A DNA stretch of 15,273 bases from CAAGNP01 sp045644725 (GCA_045644725.1 JAZRHK010000165.1:1-15273), one strand, 5' to 3'; shown: positions 1-6,843, counted from the stretch's first letter. Translations and numbers: made by a program. The notes: generated by a model from the letters alone, not told the origin.

Positions 1-571
1 AGTTTTTGATCATCTCCTCTACGAACTCAGTGTTGTAGCGGTAAGATGGGAAGACCTTGTCGTCTGCTGTGTACTTTACGAATGTGCCGTTCTTCTGACC
101 TGTATTCTCGTGGTATCCGCTGTTGAGAAGGTTGCCGGCAGAGAATTCTGCCCACTTTGAGCGCCCTTCGCGGAATGACTCGATGTAAAAGTATGAAGAG
201 GTGGCATTTACAGCTTTCAGACCCACACCATTCAGACCCACCGATTTCTGGAACACATCGCTGTCGAACTTGCCGCCGGTGTTGAGTTTGCTGGCGCAGT
301 CAATTACACTCTCGAGAGGAATTCCACGTCCATAGTCACGAATCGTTACAGTGTTGTCCTCTATGTCAATTTTTATCTCCTTGCCGTTTCCCTGTGAGAA
401 TTCGTCAATGGAGTTGTCCAGCACCTCTTTTATTAGGATGTAGATACCGTCATCGGGGCGGGAACCGTCACCTGTGTTGCCGATATACATACCGGGCCTC
501 TGGCGAATGTGTTCGTTCCACTCCAGCGTCTTGATAGCGTCATCTGTGTATTCCTTGGTAATAGTGCTCAT
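1..571 (-). CDS. parE: DNA topoisomerase IV subunit B (ParE-type), N-terminal fragment cut by window edge
   Basis: Reading the minus strand from ATG at 571 gives 190 codons open to the window edge. The start is MSTITKEYTDDAIKTLEWNE, followed by the type IIA topoisomerase signature RPGMYIG, then KEVLDNSIDEF (GHKL ATPase N-box with the Mg-binding Asn), DYGRGIPLES (GRGIP, nucleotide-binding loop) and VGLNGVGLKAVNA (G-rich lid). Only the N-terminal ATPase domain is visible; the transducer and TOPRIM domains lie outside the window. The family's role is ATP-driven decatenation and relaxation of DNA as part of a ParC2ParE2 complex. ParE is preferred over GyrB because the RPGMYIGNTGDGSRPDDGIY context resembles Bacteroidota ParE; GyrB cannot be fully excluded from this fragment. 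AGGAGAGG lies just upstream of the ATG and acts as a possible RBS. Confidence 0.88.
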   Translation of the reverse strand, partial: MSTITKEYTDDAIKTLEWNEHIRQRPGMYIGNTGDGSRPDDGIYILIKEVLDNSIDEFSQGNGKEIKIDIEDNTVTIRDYGRGIPLESVIDCASKLNTGGKFDSDVFQKSVGLNGVGLKAVNATSSYFYIESFREGRSKWAEFSAGNLLNSGYHENTGQKNGTFVKYTADDKVFPSYRYNTEFVEEMIKN

Positions 572-600
572 ATCCTCTCCTTTGATGTAATTCCAAACGG

Positions 601-608
601 CAAAATTA
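601..608 (-). promoter_or_regulatory. Candidate -7 element of the parE promoter
   Basis: On the minus strand this reads TAATTTTG, a full match to the Bacteroidota sigma -7 consensus TAnnTTTG. It predicts a leader of roughly 25 bases before the parE ATG. The position of the -33 box, 19 bases upstream, reads TTTT rather than TTTG and falls in the T-tract of the hpf terminator. Assigned by motif only. Confidence 0.45.
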
Positions 609-624
609 GGAAGAAAATGGAAAT

Positions 625-653
625 AAAAAAAGCCAACCGCGAGGTTGGCTTTT
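625..653 (-). terminator. Rho-independent terminator after hpf
   Basis: A perfect 11-bp inverted repeat (628-638 paired with 643-653) has a 4-base GCGA loop. On the minus strand it is followed by an unbroken run of seven T (complement of 625-631). It sits between the hpf stop and the parE promoter, so it should insulate parE from xerC-hpf transcription. Confidence 0.85.
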
Positions 654-675
654 GTGTGTGGAACGAAACTATCTG

Positions 676-966
676 TTATTTGTTGAATCGTTTTTCTTTG
701 GTTTTGACAAGCATGTCTTTAAGAAGGTCTGCGCAGTCATTTACTGCGTCTTCAAATGTAGCCGCACTACGTTCAACAATCAAATCATCTCCCGGAATAG
801 CAACCCTGACCTTCACCTTCTTCACGTGGTCAGGTTCTACTGAGAGTGCGACCTCTACTCTGATGATGTTGTCGAAAAATTTCTCCAATTTGCCGAGCTT
901 CTTGTCGATGAAATCTAGAAGCTTCTGGTCTGCATCAAACTTGAGTGATTGAACTCTGATTTCCAT
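676..966 (-). CDS. hpf: Ribosome hibernation promoting factor, short form (HPF/YfiA family)
   Basis: This 96-residue protein begins MEIRVQSLKFDADQKLLDFI and fits the short HPF/RaiA (sigma-54 modulation protein) fold of one beta-alpha-beta-beta-beta-alpha domain. The middle region VEVALSVEPDHVKKVKVRVAIPGDDLIVE matches the family's central strands, and FEDAVNDCADLLKDMLVK the last helix. There is no C-terminal extension as in long HPF. Short forms bind the 30S decoding region and silence or dimerise ribosomes in stationary phase. The gene starts one base after the xerC stop, and GGAGG lies just before the ATG, so it is probably co-transcribed with xerC. The hairpin terminator at 625-653 follows. 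From memory, several Bacteroides place tRNA genes and tuf next; here parE follows instead. Confidence 0.9.
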   Translation of the reverse strand: MEIRVQSLKFDADQKLLDFIDKKLGKLEKFFDNIIRVEVALSVEPDHVKKVKVRVAIPGDDLIVERSAATFEDAVNDCADLLKDMLVKTKEKRFNK

Positions 967-967
967 A

Positions 968-1891
968 TTACCTCCGTTTTTTTGCCCTTGGATGGGCGGT
1001 TAAAAATGTGTTTTTGAGCTGCTCAAAGGATGTGTGGGTGTAAACCTGTGTCGCCGCTAGCGACGAGTGCCCGAGCATTTCTTTTATGCTGTTAAGGTCA
1101 GCTCCGTGATTCATAAGATGTGTGGCAATCGAATGTCTCAGGACGTGGGGGGATTTTCTTCCCGAAAACCCTTCTAACCCACCGAGCTCCTCCTTTACCA
1201 CTTTATCCACAAATCCGGGATAAACAGCTTTACCTTTGTCTGTTACAAAGAACATTCCATCTGTCCCCTCCGGAAACTCACCCTTAATTCTTTTCAAATA
1301 TAATAAAATTTCCTCACAAATGGAAATCGGGACAGGAATTTCTCTCAATTTGTCCCCTTTTCCCACTATTCTGAAAACTTTTCTCCCGCTGTCAAAGTCC
1401 ACCACCTTAAGGGAGACTATTTCGCTCCGTCGCATCCCCGTGCTGTACATTACCAGCATCATCATTCTGTTGCGCAGCAGGTGGAAGTCCCCATCGTGGT
1501 CAAGCGGCTCTGCCAGGTATCTCTCCAATGCCCCCTCTGTATAGAACTCGGGGAGTCTGGAGCCCTCTTTGGGACGGAAGACCCTCTTGGCCGGGTTTGA
1601 TTCGAGAAGCGAAGCTGTCACCAGATATGAACAGTAGCTGCTCAGTGCCGAGAGGCGCAGGTTCATCGACCGGGGGGAGAGACCCGATTCGAGCCCGTGG
1701 GCAATGAAGCCGCGGATGTTGTTTGTGGTGAGTGTGCTGATGAGCTCCCCCTGTGGGACGCTGGTGGGATCTGCCTCCGGTAGTATGAATGCGTAGAACT
1801 CTTCCAGTGCACTTCTGTACAGGGCTGATGTGCGTGGCGAGTACCTTTTCTGCACCCTTATGTATTCCAGGAATTTGTCTATACAATTCAT
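968..1891 (-). CDS. xerC: Tyrosine recombinase, XerC/XerD type
   Basis: This 307-residue protein has a complete tyrosine recombinase architecture. A SAM-like core-binding domain spans about residues 1-95 (IDKFLEYIRVQKRYSPRT) and a catalytic domain about 115-295. All catalytic residues are visible: Arg154 (STGMRRSEI), Lys178 (GKGDK), His249 and Arg252 (HVLRH), His275 (LGHSS) and nucleophile Tyr284 (TQVYTH). Length is normal for XerC/D, which resolve chromosome dimers at dif. Its steady position between rpsU and hpf in Bacteroidota argues for a housekeeping Xer enzyme rather than a phage integrase; XerC versus XerD cannot be settled from sequence alone. GGGAGG precedes the ATG. No dif-like site was recognised nearby. 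Confidence 0.85.
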   Translation of the reverse strand: MNCIDKFLEYIRVQKRYSPRTSALYRSALEEFYAFILPEADPTSVPQGELISTLTTNNIRGFIAHGLESGLSPRSMNLRLSALSSYCSYLVTASLLESNPAKRVFRPKEGSRLPEFYTEGALERYLAEPLDHDGDFHLLRNRMMMLVMYSTGMRRSEIVSLKVVDFDSGRKVFRIVGKGDKLREIPVPISICEEILLYLKRIKGEFPEGTDGMFFVTDKGKAVYPGFVDKVVKEELGGLEGFSGRKSPHVLRHSIATHLMNHGADLNSIKEMLGHSSLAATQVYTHTSFEQLKNTFLTAHPRAKKRR

Positions 1892-1904
1892 TTTTACCTC
1901 CCTA

Positions 1905-1934
1905 TTGCAAATTTACAAAAAATATCTACCTTTG
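1905..1934 (+). promoter_or_regulatory. rpsU promoter (Bacteroidota -33/-7 type)
   Basis: TTG at 1905-1907, a spacer of exactly 19 bases, and TACCTTTG at 1927-1934 match the Bacteroidota consensus TTTG-N19-TAnnTTTG well. Predicted initiation around 1938-1942 leaves a leader of about 25-30 bases that begins just ahead of the strong Shine-Dalgarno. Confidence 0.7.
1908..1915 (-). promoter_or_regulatory. Candidate -7 element of the xerC-hpf promoter
   Basis: The minus strand reads TAAATTTG, matching TAnnTTTG, 17 bases upstream of the xerC ATG. No good -33 box is visible at the expected distance. It directly abuts the -33 TTG of the divergent rpsU promoter at 1905-1907. A TSS here would give a very short leader, so this is a moderate-confidence call. 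Confidence 0.4.
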
Positions 1935-1948
1935 CAGTCCGAAAATAA

Positions 1949-1958
1949 AAAGGAGGTG
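1949..1958 (+). promoter_or_regulatory. Unusually strong Shine-Dalgarno of rpsU
   Basis: AAAGGAGGTG is complementary over ten bases to the 3' end of 16S rRNA and lies 8 bases before the rpsU ATG. It is longer than any other ribosome binding site seen in this window. Bacteroidota ribosomes mostly ignore Shine-Dalgarno sequences because bS21 with bS6 and bS18 hides the anti-SD; a retained SD on the bS21 gene fits autoregulation. Confidence 0.8.
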
Positions 1959-1966
1959 GTAAAAAG

Positions 1967-2158
1967 ATGATCATAGTACCGGTAAAAGAGGGCGAAAACA
2001 TTGAAAAAGCGCTTAAGAAATTCAAACGTAAATTCGAGAAAACAGGTATCGTTCGCGAGCTTCGCGGAAGAAAAACCTTTGAGAAACCCTCTGTGAAGAA
2101 GAGAGCTCAGCTTCAGAAAGCTATCTACGTACAGCACCTTCATGCTAACGAGGAGTAA
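1967..2158 (+). CDS. rpsU: 30S ribosomal protein bS21
   Basis: This 63-residue, very basic protein starts MIIVPVKEGENIEKALKKFK and continues RKFEKTGIVRELRGRKTFEKPS, the hallmark of bS21. Length is normal for Bacteroidota S21. bS21 binds the 30S platform close to the 3' end of 16S rRNA and, in this phylum, takes part in hiding the anti-Shine-Dalgarno. The gene is monocistronic, with its own promoter (1905-1934), a strong Shine-Dalgarno (1949-1958) and a terminator (2182-2212). It is divergent from xerC. The ATG is chosen because it is 8 bases from the SD and yields the full family N-terminus. Confidence 0.95.
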   Translation: MIIVPVKEGENIEKALKKFKRKFEKTGIVRELRGRKTFEKPSVKKRAQLQKAIYVQHLHANEE

Positions 2159-2181
2159 TTACGTAATACCTTATAAATAAA

Positions 2182-2212
2182 AACCGACCTCATCGCTGAG
2201 GCCGGTTTTTTT
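2182..2212 (+). terminator. Rho-independent terminator of rpsU
   Basis: An 11-bp stem (2182-2192 with 2197-2207) has one internal A-C mismatch and a TCGC loop, followed by a run of T through 2212. It lies 23 bases after the rpsU stop. Confidence 0.85.
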
Positions 2213-2283
2213 GTGTCATAGCTTGCCTGATGATATCATAGTCGGCAGAATAATCACCCCTCCTCATCCCTGTATCTATACGG

Positions 2284-2397
2284 CTGTGACAGAATGTTCT
2301 GAAAAACTGTCACAGTGGTTCGCGTTTTAGTCCGTTTGTCCCATTTTAGCCTACCACCGTTACAATTTTATGTCAGTTTTTGTTACAATGAGGTGGT
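2284..2397. repeat. REP-like repeats on the left flank of the transposase
   Basis: Two structures are seen. First, a perfect 9-bp inverted repeat, CTGTGACAG (2284-2292) and CTGTCACAG (2307-2315), separated by 14 bases, with GTGG following. Second, an imperfect pair: CCTACCACCGTTACA (2350-2364) and TGTTACAATGAGGTGG (2381-2396), with ACCACC/GGTGGT termini (2353-2358 and 2392-2397). CCTACCACCGTTACA matches the reverse complement of the right-flank unit TGTCACAGTGGTAGG at 13 of 15 positions. The remaining intergenic sequence (2213-2283 and 2316-2349) shows nothing recognisable. Confidence 0.65.
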
Positions 2398-3311
2398 TAC
2401 ATTGCCAAACATCTTCTGAGTTGAGTGCTGCTTATATGGCGTGAGCGGTATATCTCGGAGGCAATATGCTGTTTTTCTGCATCGGTAAGCTGGTATACAG
2501 AGAGTCTGTTGTATCTGTTCCGGACCAGAATGTCCAATTCGGTGCAAAGTTCTGTGTCGGTGATCTTCCTGTAATCGCCCTTCCCATTTTCAAATCTGAG
2601 CATCTGGTCAATATGGTTCAGCTTTACGTTTGTTTCGATAGCGGCCAAATTGATAATGGCAGAACTGCTTTCATCCCTTTTCTGTTCTGCCTCCCACTCC
2701 TCTGATGACTTTCTGTTCATATAATAATTGAATGCCCTCGGCGTCCCGAATGCGTTTTCCACTTGAGGTATATCCAGTACACTGTCTCTTAGAAATATGC
2801 CACTTTCTGACATTTTGTAATAGTCGGGATATTCGGCCCTTCTGCTTAAGAACCTTTTGTGGTGCTGCCTGGGTGTAATTTTCTCATTGTCGAATTTTCC
2901 CATCTCCCTTCTGAAGATGTAGTTTGCAGAGCAGTGCGGGTATGAATAAGGTATCGGTACCAGTCCGTGGTGCAGAGGGTTTCTAAGGATATAGCTCATT
3001 GCGGCAATAAGATGGTAGTGCCCGACTATCTCCATTGTGAAGTGAGTCTTTTCACCGAGTTTCCCAACTCTTCCGTACTTGTGGTTGAAGTACATGCTGT
3101 ATGATTTGCGGAATTTGTGCATTAGGTCTTCCGGTGATGATGTTTGGACCAATATGTGGACGTGAGTTGCCATAAAGGATTCAACAAGTCCGGTGGAATC
3201 AGATGAATGCAGAGCCAATGCAAAACAGTTGAAGCCACGGTGGTAGTCTGACAGGTCACGGAACATGACCTCATTGCCTGCAGAAATGCAGAGGTGATAG
3301 TTTTTTTTCAT
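2397..3311 (-). CDS. HUH (Y1) transposase, REP-associated tyrosine transposase-like (RAYT/TnpA_REP)
   Basis: From the ATG at 3311 this is a 304-residue protein starting MKKNYHLCISAGNEVMFRDL. It carries the HUH metal-binding motif His50-Val-His52 (MATHVHILVQ), the stretch YFNHKYGRVGKLGE typical of REP-associated transposases, and the likely catalytic Tyr107 in MSYILRNPLHHGLV. The Y1 domain fills roughly the first 180 residues; the C-terminal 120 are charged and unassigned. Y1 enzymes cut and rejoin single-stranded DNA at hairpins. The frame extends upstream to an ATG at 3389, but that codon overlaps a perfect -7 box (3387-3394), so Met27 at 3311 is preferred; GAAAGAG lies upstream. The gene looks intact. 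Short hairpin-forming repeats on both sides support a RAYT rather than an IS200/IS605 element; no TnpB is present. Confidence 0.75.
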   Translation of the reverse strand: MKKNYHLCISAGNEVMFRDLSDYHRGFNCFALALHSSDSTGLVESFMATHVHILVQTSSPEDLMHKFRKSYSMYFNHKYGRVGKLGEKTHFTMEIVGHYHLIAAMSYILRNPLHHGLVPIPYSYPHCSANYIFRREMGKFDNEKITPRQHHKRFLSRRAEYPDYYKMSESGIFLRDSVLDIPQVENAFGTPRAFNYYMNRKSSEEWEAEQKRDESSSAIINLAAIETNVKLNHIDQMLRFENGKGDYRKITDTELCTELDILVRNRYNRLSVYQLTDAEKQHIASEIYRSRHISSTQLRRCLAM

Positions 3312-3386
3312 AACATATATCTCTTTCACGTTCTTTCTCTTCTGGCCTTCTTCACATCTTTCTGCAAAATGTATGAAGTAACTCCC

Positions 3387-3394
3387 CAAAGGTA
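3387..3394 (-). promoter_or_regulatory. Candidate -7 element for the transposase gene
   Basis: The minus strand reads TACCTTTG, a full match to TAnnTTTG, about 75 bases before the preferred ATG. No matching -33 box is seen at 19 bases. Weak call based on one motif. Confidence 0.3.
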
Positions 3395-3446
3395 TATAAT
3401 TTTTAGAGAGTGGTTGCGATATTGTTGTAGCTGTGTAGGATTTTAT

Positions 3447-3595
3447 GAAAAAAATGTCACAGTGGTATGCAAAAAAGGGTAAAAGTGTCGGTATTGCTTA
3501 CTACTGTGGCAATATCTGGCGAAAAACTGTCACAGTGGTAGGAATATGGTGGTCACTGAGCGCGTTTATGAGGGCGTAATGACAGTGGTAGGAAT
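3447..3595. repeat. REP-like direct and inverted repeats on the right flank of the transposase
   Basis: Three plus-strand copies of a unit related to GAAAAACTGTCACAGTGGTAGG are visible: TGTCACAGTGGTA at 3455-3467, CTGTCACAGTGGTAGGAAT at 3527-3545, and GACAGTGGTAGGAAT at 3581-3595. The last two share 14 identical bases (3532-3545 and 3582-3595). An inverted near copy, TACTACTGTG at 3499-3508, pairs with CACAGTGGTA at 3531-3540 with one mismatch, so the block can fold. A related copy, CTGTCACAGTGG, lies on the far side of the transposase at 2307-2318. Together with 3312-3446, where only the candidate promoter is seen, this accounts for the gene-free stretch upstream of the transposase. Confidence 0.7.
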
Positions 3596-3606
3596 GAACG
3601 TATTAC

Positions 3607-3648
3607 AAAAGCAACCCAGATCTGGAGGGTGAGATCCGGGTTGCTTTT
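3607..3648 (-). terminator. Hairpin terminator downstream of the beta-lactamase-family gene
   Basis: A 17-bp stem (3607-3623 with 3632-3648) has one mismatch, ends in AAAA/TTTT and has an 8-base loop. It lies 24 bases past the stop of the minus-strand gene ending at 3673. The T run is only four bases in either direction, so termination could work both ways but may be weak. Confidence 0.65.
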
Positions 3649-3672
3649 ATGGATGTGTAGAGAGGCTGAAGC

Positions 3673-4788
3673 CTATCTGTAGTGGCATTCGATCCAGTAG
3701 GGGACTTTCAGGATGTCGTGCTCCTTGTGTTCGTCGCAGGTGGGGAAGAAGTTTTCTAGCATCCCCGGAAGGATTTTCAGTCCGTTGCGGCTGTTGCATA
3801 CATAGTGCATTATTCTGGCCTGTTTCCCCGGGTATATTACGAAGAAGCTCTTGAATGTGCCGTTGTCTCCCCAGTGCCAGAGTGCGCCGTCATCGGTAAG
3901 TCCTACCCCCAGACCCCAGCTTATCGGGAGGTCCTCGTAAATTCTGGTTCCGCACTCCTCATCTTCAAACTGAGGGGTGATCATCTCCTGGAAGGTCTCC
4001 TCTTTGAGTGCACCTCCGTGGGATAGTTGCTCAAGGAATTTGACGTAGTCGGCAGCGCAGGTCATCAGGGTGTAGCCGGAATTGGCACGTGGATAGCGCA
4101 TTACACTTACTGGTGTGCCGTCCTCTTTGTGTCCCACTGTAACTTGCCCTTCAAATGAGTCTCTCCATCCGTACCACGAGTTTGGCATTCCGAAAGGCTC
4201 GAATACATATTGCGAAGCAAGCTCATTGAGAGATTTGCCGGTGAGGTGTTCAAGGGTGTGCTGCAGATATGCGAAGCCCTCTCCTGAGTAGGTGAACATG
4301 ATGGTGCTGTCGCTCTCCTGGTATGGTTTCTTCCTAAAGGTTATGGTGCTGGTGGGCCAGGCGTCTGATGATGGGGATGCTGCCCAGTTTTTGAGTCCGG
4401 TGCGGTGAGAGAGGACGTGGCGGGCGGTAAGCATTCTGGCGTAGATACTGTCCTGTCCTGAAGCAAAACGGCCATTGTCGTAGTACTCCATAAGTGGTGT
4501 GTCGAGGTCAAACAGCCCTTCGTCATAGAGGGACAGTGCAATGTAGGAGAAGAGCACTTTGCTGAGTGATGCAGCCTGGAATACAGTGGTGTCGGCTATC
4601 CCTTCGCCGTAGATGAAGTAGCTCTCGTTGAATTTGTTGGAGAGATTTTTTTCTTCTGCCAGAACTGCCTGTATTCCTGTGATTCCATACTCCTCCATAA
4701 GTGGTTGCAGGTCCATTGATGCATTGTCAGAACTTTTGCAACTGCCCAATGTCAGACAGAAAATCGAAATAAAAAGTGCTTTTCTCAT
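3673..4788 (-). CDS. Lipoprotein serine hydrolase, beta-lactamase/PBP-like (class C fold)
   Basis: This 371-residue protein has a lipoprotein signal: basic start MRK, hydrophobic core, and lipobox LGSC with Cys17 as lipidation site. The serine beta-lactamase motifs are in order: Ser74-x-x-Lys77 (SLSK), Tyr167-Ser-Gly (third-base Tyr), and His305-Trp-Gly (HWG, in place of KTG). This set is typical of the Pfam Beta-lactamase family, which includes AmpC, DD-peptidases and esterases, so the real substrate cannot be read from sequence. The catalytic set looks complete. The HWG triad and lack of an ampR-like neighbour argue against a classical antibiotic-resistance AmpC. It is a single-gene unit with an AT-rich leader lacking an SD. 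Residues after Cys17 (KSSDN) only loosely resemble a surface-export signal, so periplasmic versus surface location is open. Confidence 0.8.
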   Translation of the reverse strand: MRKALFISIFCLTLGSCKSSDNASMDLQPLMEEYGITGIQAVLAEEKNLSNKFNESYFIYGEGIADTTVFQAASLSKVLFSYIALSLYDEGLFDLDTPLMEYYDNGRFASGQDSIYARMLTARHVLSHRTGLKNWAASPSSDAWPTSTITFRKKPYQESDSTIMFTYSGEGFAYLQHTLEHLTGKSLNELASQYVFEPFGMPNSWYGWRDSFEGQVTVGHKEDGTPVSVMRYPRANSGYTLMTCAADYVKFLEQLSHGGALKEETFQEMITPQFEDEECGTRIYEDLPISWGLGVGLTDDGALWHWGDNGTFKSFFVIYPGKQARIMHYVCNSRNGLKILPGMLENFFPTCDEHKEHDILKVPYWIECHYR

Positions 4789-4807
4789 AATTTTGGTTTT
4801 TATATGC

Positions 4808-4815
4808 CAAAAGTA
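4808..4815 (-). promoter_or_regulatory. Candidate -7 element for the beta-lactamase-family gene
   Basis: The minus strand reads TACTTTTG, matching TAnnTTTG, 19 bases upstream of the ATG at 4788. No clear -33 box is seen. The implied leader is short. Confidence 0.35.
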
Positions 4816-4849
4816 ATCATAATTTTGGATACTTAATATATAAAAATGT

Positions 4850-4857
4850 TATCTTTG
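4850..4857 (+). promoter_or_regulatory. Candidate -7 element of the mutAB promoter
   Basis: TATCTTTG matches TAnnTTTG and lies 44 bases before the mutA ATG. A TTTG at 4824-4827 could be the -33 box, but the spacing is 22 bases rather than about 19. A second match, TAATTTTG at 4820-4827, overlaps that box. The leader is too short to hold a cobalamin riboswitch. Confidence 0.5.
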
Positions 4858-4901
4858 CGTGATTAAAAGAAACACACTCATTTATTAATAATCATAAAAA
4901 T

Positions 4902-6818
4902 ATGGCAGAAAAACTTTTTACTGAATTTCCAGCGGTCCCTACCGAGAAATGGGAAGAGGTAATTCTAAAAGACCTTAAATGTGCAGATCTAGAAGCTGCA
5001 CGTGCCGCATACGAGAAAAAACTCGTATGGAAAACACAAGAGGGTTTCAGCGTTCGTCCATACTACCGTGCAGAGAATCTTGCAGAGCTTCCTCACGTAG
5101 GTACAAACCCTGGAGCATTCCCTTATGTTAGAGGTACCAAACAAAACAATGATTGGTTCATCCACCACAGTGTATGCTGCTGCACTTGCGACTATGCAAA
5201 AGCAAATGCTGAGGCTAAAGAGCTCCTTTCAAAAGGTATCGAGTCTGTAGGTTTCTACATGGATGGCTCTAAAGTTCAGACTGTAGCTGATTACGAAGTT
5301 CTTTTGAACGGTATCGATCTTGCTAAAGTTCCTGTAAGCTTCCAGGAGAGCTGTGTAAAATCTGTTGAGTCTCTCAAGAATTTCTTGGCTTATGCAGATT
5401 CTAAAGGTGTTGAGAAAGATGTTCTGAGAGCTACTTTCGATTTCAACCCTCTACACACTTTGACCACTAAAGGTTATTTCTGTGAAGAGTCATTTGCACT
5501 TCTTGCAGAGGCTGTTAAAGTGGCTGCTGACTATAAGAGAGTTAAAGTTATCGCTGTAGATGCTACCACATTCAACGGTTGTGGCGCTACTTCTACTCAG
5601 GAGCTTGCATTTGCTCTTGCTGAAGGTAGCGAATATCTTTCACGCTTGACTGAACTTGGTCTTGATGTTAAAGATGTGGCTAAGAAGATGACCTTCTGCT
5701 TCTCAGTAGGAAGCTCATATTTTATGGAGATCGCCAAATTCCGTGCTGCACGTATGTTGTGGGCTAACGTTGTTGACGCTTACGGTACAGATTCAGAGTG
5801 CGCTAAGAAGATGGAACTTCGTGCTACCACCAGCGAGTGGAACCAGACTGTTTACGATGCTTACGTAAATATGTTGAGAGTTACCACTGAGGCTATGAGT
5901 GCTTCTATCGCAGGTGTTGACTATCTTGAGGTTCTTCCTTTCGATTACTCATTCAGAACACCTAACGAGTTCTCAAACCGTATCGCACGTAACGTACAGA
6001 GCATCCTTAAAGGTGAGTCTCACTTCGACAAAGTAGTAGACCCTTCTGCTGGTTCATACTATATCGAGACCCTTACCAACTCTATCGCTAACTCTGCTTG
6101 GGCTCTATTCCGCTCAGTAGAAGAGGCTGGTGGTTATGTTGCCAAATTCAAAGAGGGCTTCATCCAATCAGAGATCAAGGCTGTTGCTGACAAGAAAGAC
6201 AAAAACCTTGCAATGCGCAAAGATATCCTTCTTGGTTCTAACCAGTATCCTAACTTCCTTGAGAAAGCTGAAGATTGCATCACTACAGATATCGTTTCAA
6301 GAGACGTTCTTACCTACAATGGTATCAAATTCGAAACTCCTGCATGCACTTGCGAGCAGGTAGCTGAGCCTTTGAAACCTTACCGTGGTTCACAGGTATT
6401 CGAAGCTATGCGTCTTGCTACCGACAGAAGCGAGAAACAGCCTATGGCATTCATGCTTACCTTCGGTAACTTGGCTATGTGCCGTGCAAGAGCACAGTTC
6501 TCATGCAACTTCTTCGCTACTGCAGGTATCAAAGTTGTGGACAACAACCGTTTCTCATCTGTAGAAGAGGGTGTTAAAGCTGCTCTTGAGGCTGGTGCTG
6601 ACATCGTAGTGGCTTGTTCATCTGACGAAGAATATGCAGAAGCAGTTCCTCAGATCGCTGAACTTATCGGTGACAAAGCTATCGTAGTAGTAGCAGGTGC
6701 TCCTGCTTGCCAGGCAGAACTTGAAGAGAAAGGTATCAAGAATTTCATCAACGTGAAGAGCAACGTTCTTGAGACTTTGAAAGACTACCAGGCTAAACTT
6801 GGTATTAAAGCACTTTAA
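4902..6818 (+). CDS. mutA: Methylmalonyl-CoA mutase, small (beta) subunit
   Basis: This 638-residue protein is the non-catalytic partner of MutB in the adenosylcobalamin-dependent mutase that interconverts succinyl-CoA and R-methylmalonyl-CoA, a step of propionate formation in Bacteroidales. The barrel region shows TTSEWNQTVYDAYVNMLRVTTEAMSAS and DPSAGSYYIETLTNSIA. A degenerate cobalamin-binding-like domain starts near residue 513. At the place of the DxHxxG motif it reads NLAMCRA (523-529), with Asp replaced by Leu524, His by Met526 and Gly by Ala529, so it should not bind the corrinoid, as is normal for MutA. Codon use is strongly biased (GCT, CTT, AAA, CGT), suggesting high expression. mutB follows after 25 bases. 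There is no strong SD. Confidence 0.93.
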   Translation: MAEKLFTEFPAVPTEKWEEVILKDLKCADLEAARAAYEKKLVWKTQEGFSVRPYYRAENLAELPHVGTNPGAFPYVRGTKQNNDWFIHHSVCCCTCDYAKANAEAKELLSKGIESVGFYMDGSKVQTVADYEVLLNGIDLAKVPVSFQESCVKSVESLKNFLAYADSKGVEKDVLRATFDFNPLHTLTTKGYFCEESFALLAEAVKVAADYKRVKVIAVDATTFNGCGATSTQELAFALAEGSEYLSRLTELGLDVKDVAKKMTFCFSVGSSYFMEIAKFRAARMLWANVVDAYGTDSECAKKMELRATTSEWNQTVYDAYVNMLRVTTEAMSASIAGVDYLEVLPFDYSFRTPNEFSNRIARNVQSILKGESHFDKVVDPSAGSYYIETLTNSIANSAWALFRSVEEAGGYVAKFKEGFIQSEIKAVADKKDKNLAMRKDILLGSNQYPNFLEKAEDCITTDIVSRDVLTYNGIKFETPACTCEQVAEPLKPYRGSQVFEAMRLATDRSEKQPMAFMLTFGNLAMCRARAQFSCNFFATAGIKVVDNNRFSSVEEGVKAALEAGADIVVACSSDEEYAEAVPQIAELIGDKAIVVVAGAPACQAELEEKGIKNFINVKSNVLETLKDYQAKLGIKAL

Positions 6819-6843
6819 TAATCACCTGAAAAAATAATTTAAT

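Noticed and set aside
509..952. 147-codon plus-strand open frame across parE start, terminator and hpf
   Set aside because: It runs through a terminator hairpin and is antisense to hpf; no family resemblance.
3312..3389. Extending the transposase to the upstream ATG at 3389
   Set aside because: The extra 26 residues are not like the family start, and the ATG sits on a candidate -7 promoter box.
3447..3595. CRISPR array made of the repeated TGTCACAGTGGT units
   Set aside because: The units are short and diverged, unequally spaced, present in both orientations, and there are no cas genes nearby.
3673..4788. Antibiotic-resistance AmpC beta-lactamase
   Set aside because: The fold motifs fit, but the wider family includes many peptidases and esterases, it is a lipoprotein, and no regulator or mobile context supports resistance.
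4789..4901. Possible cobalamin riboswitch upstream of mutAB
   Set aside because: The gene-free interval is only 113 bases and the likely leader about 40; no B12-box-like or long structured element is seen.
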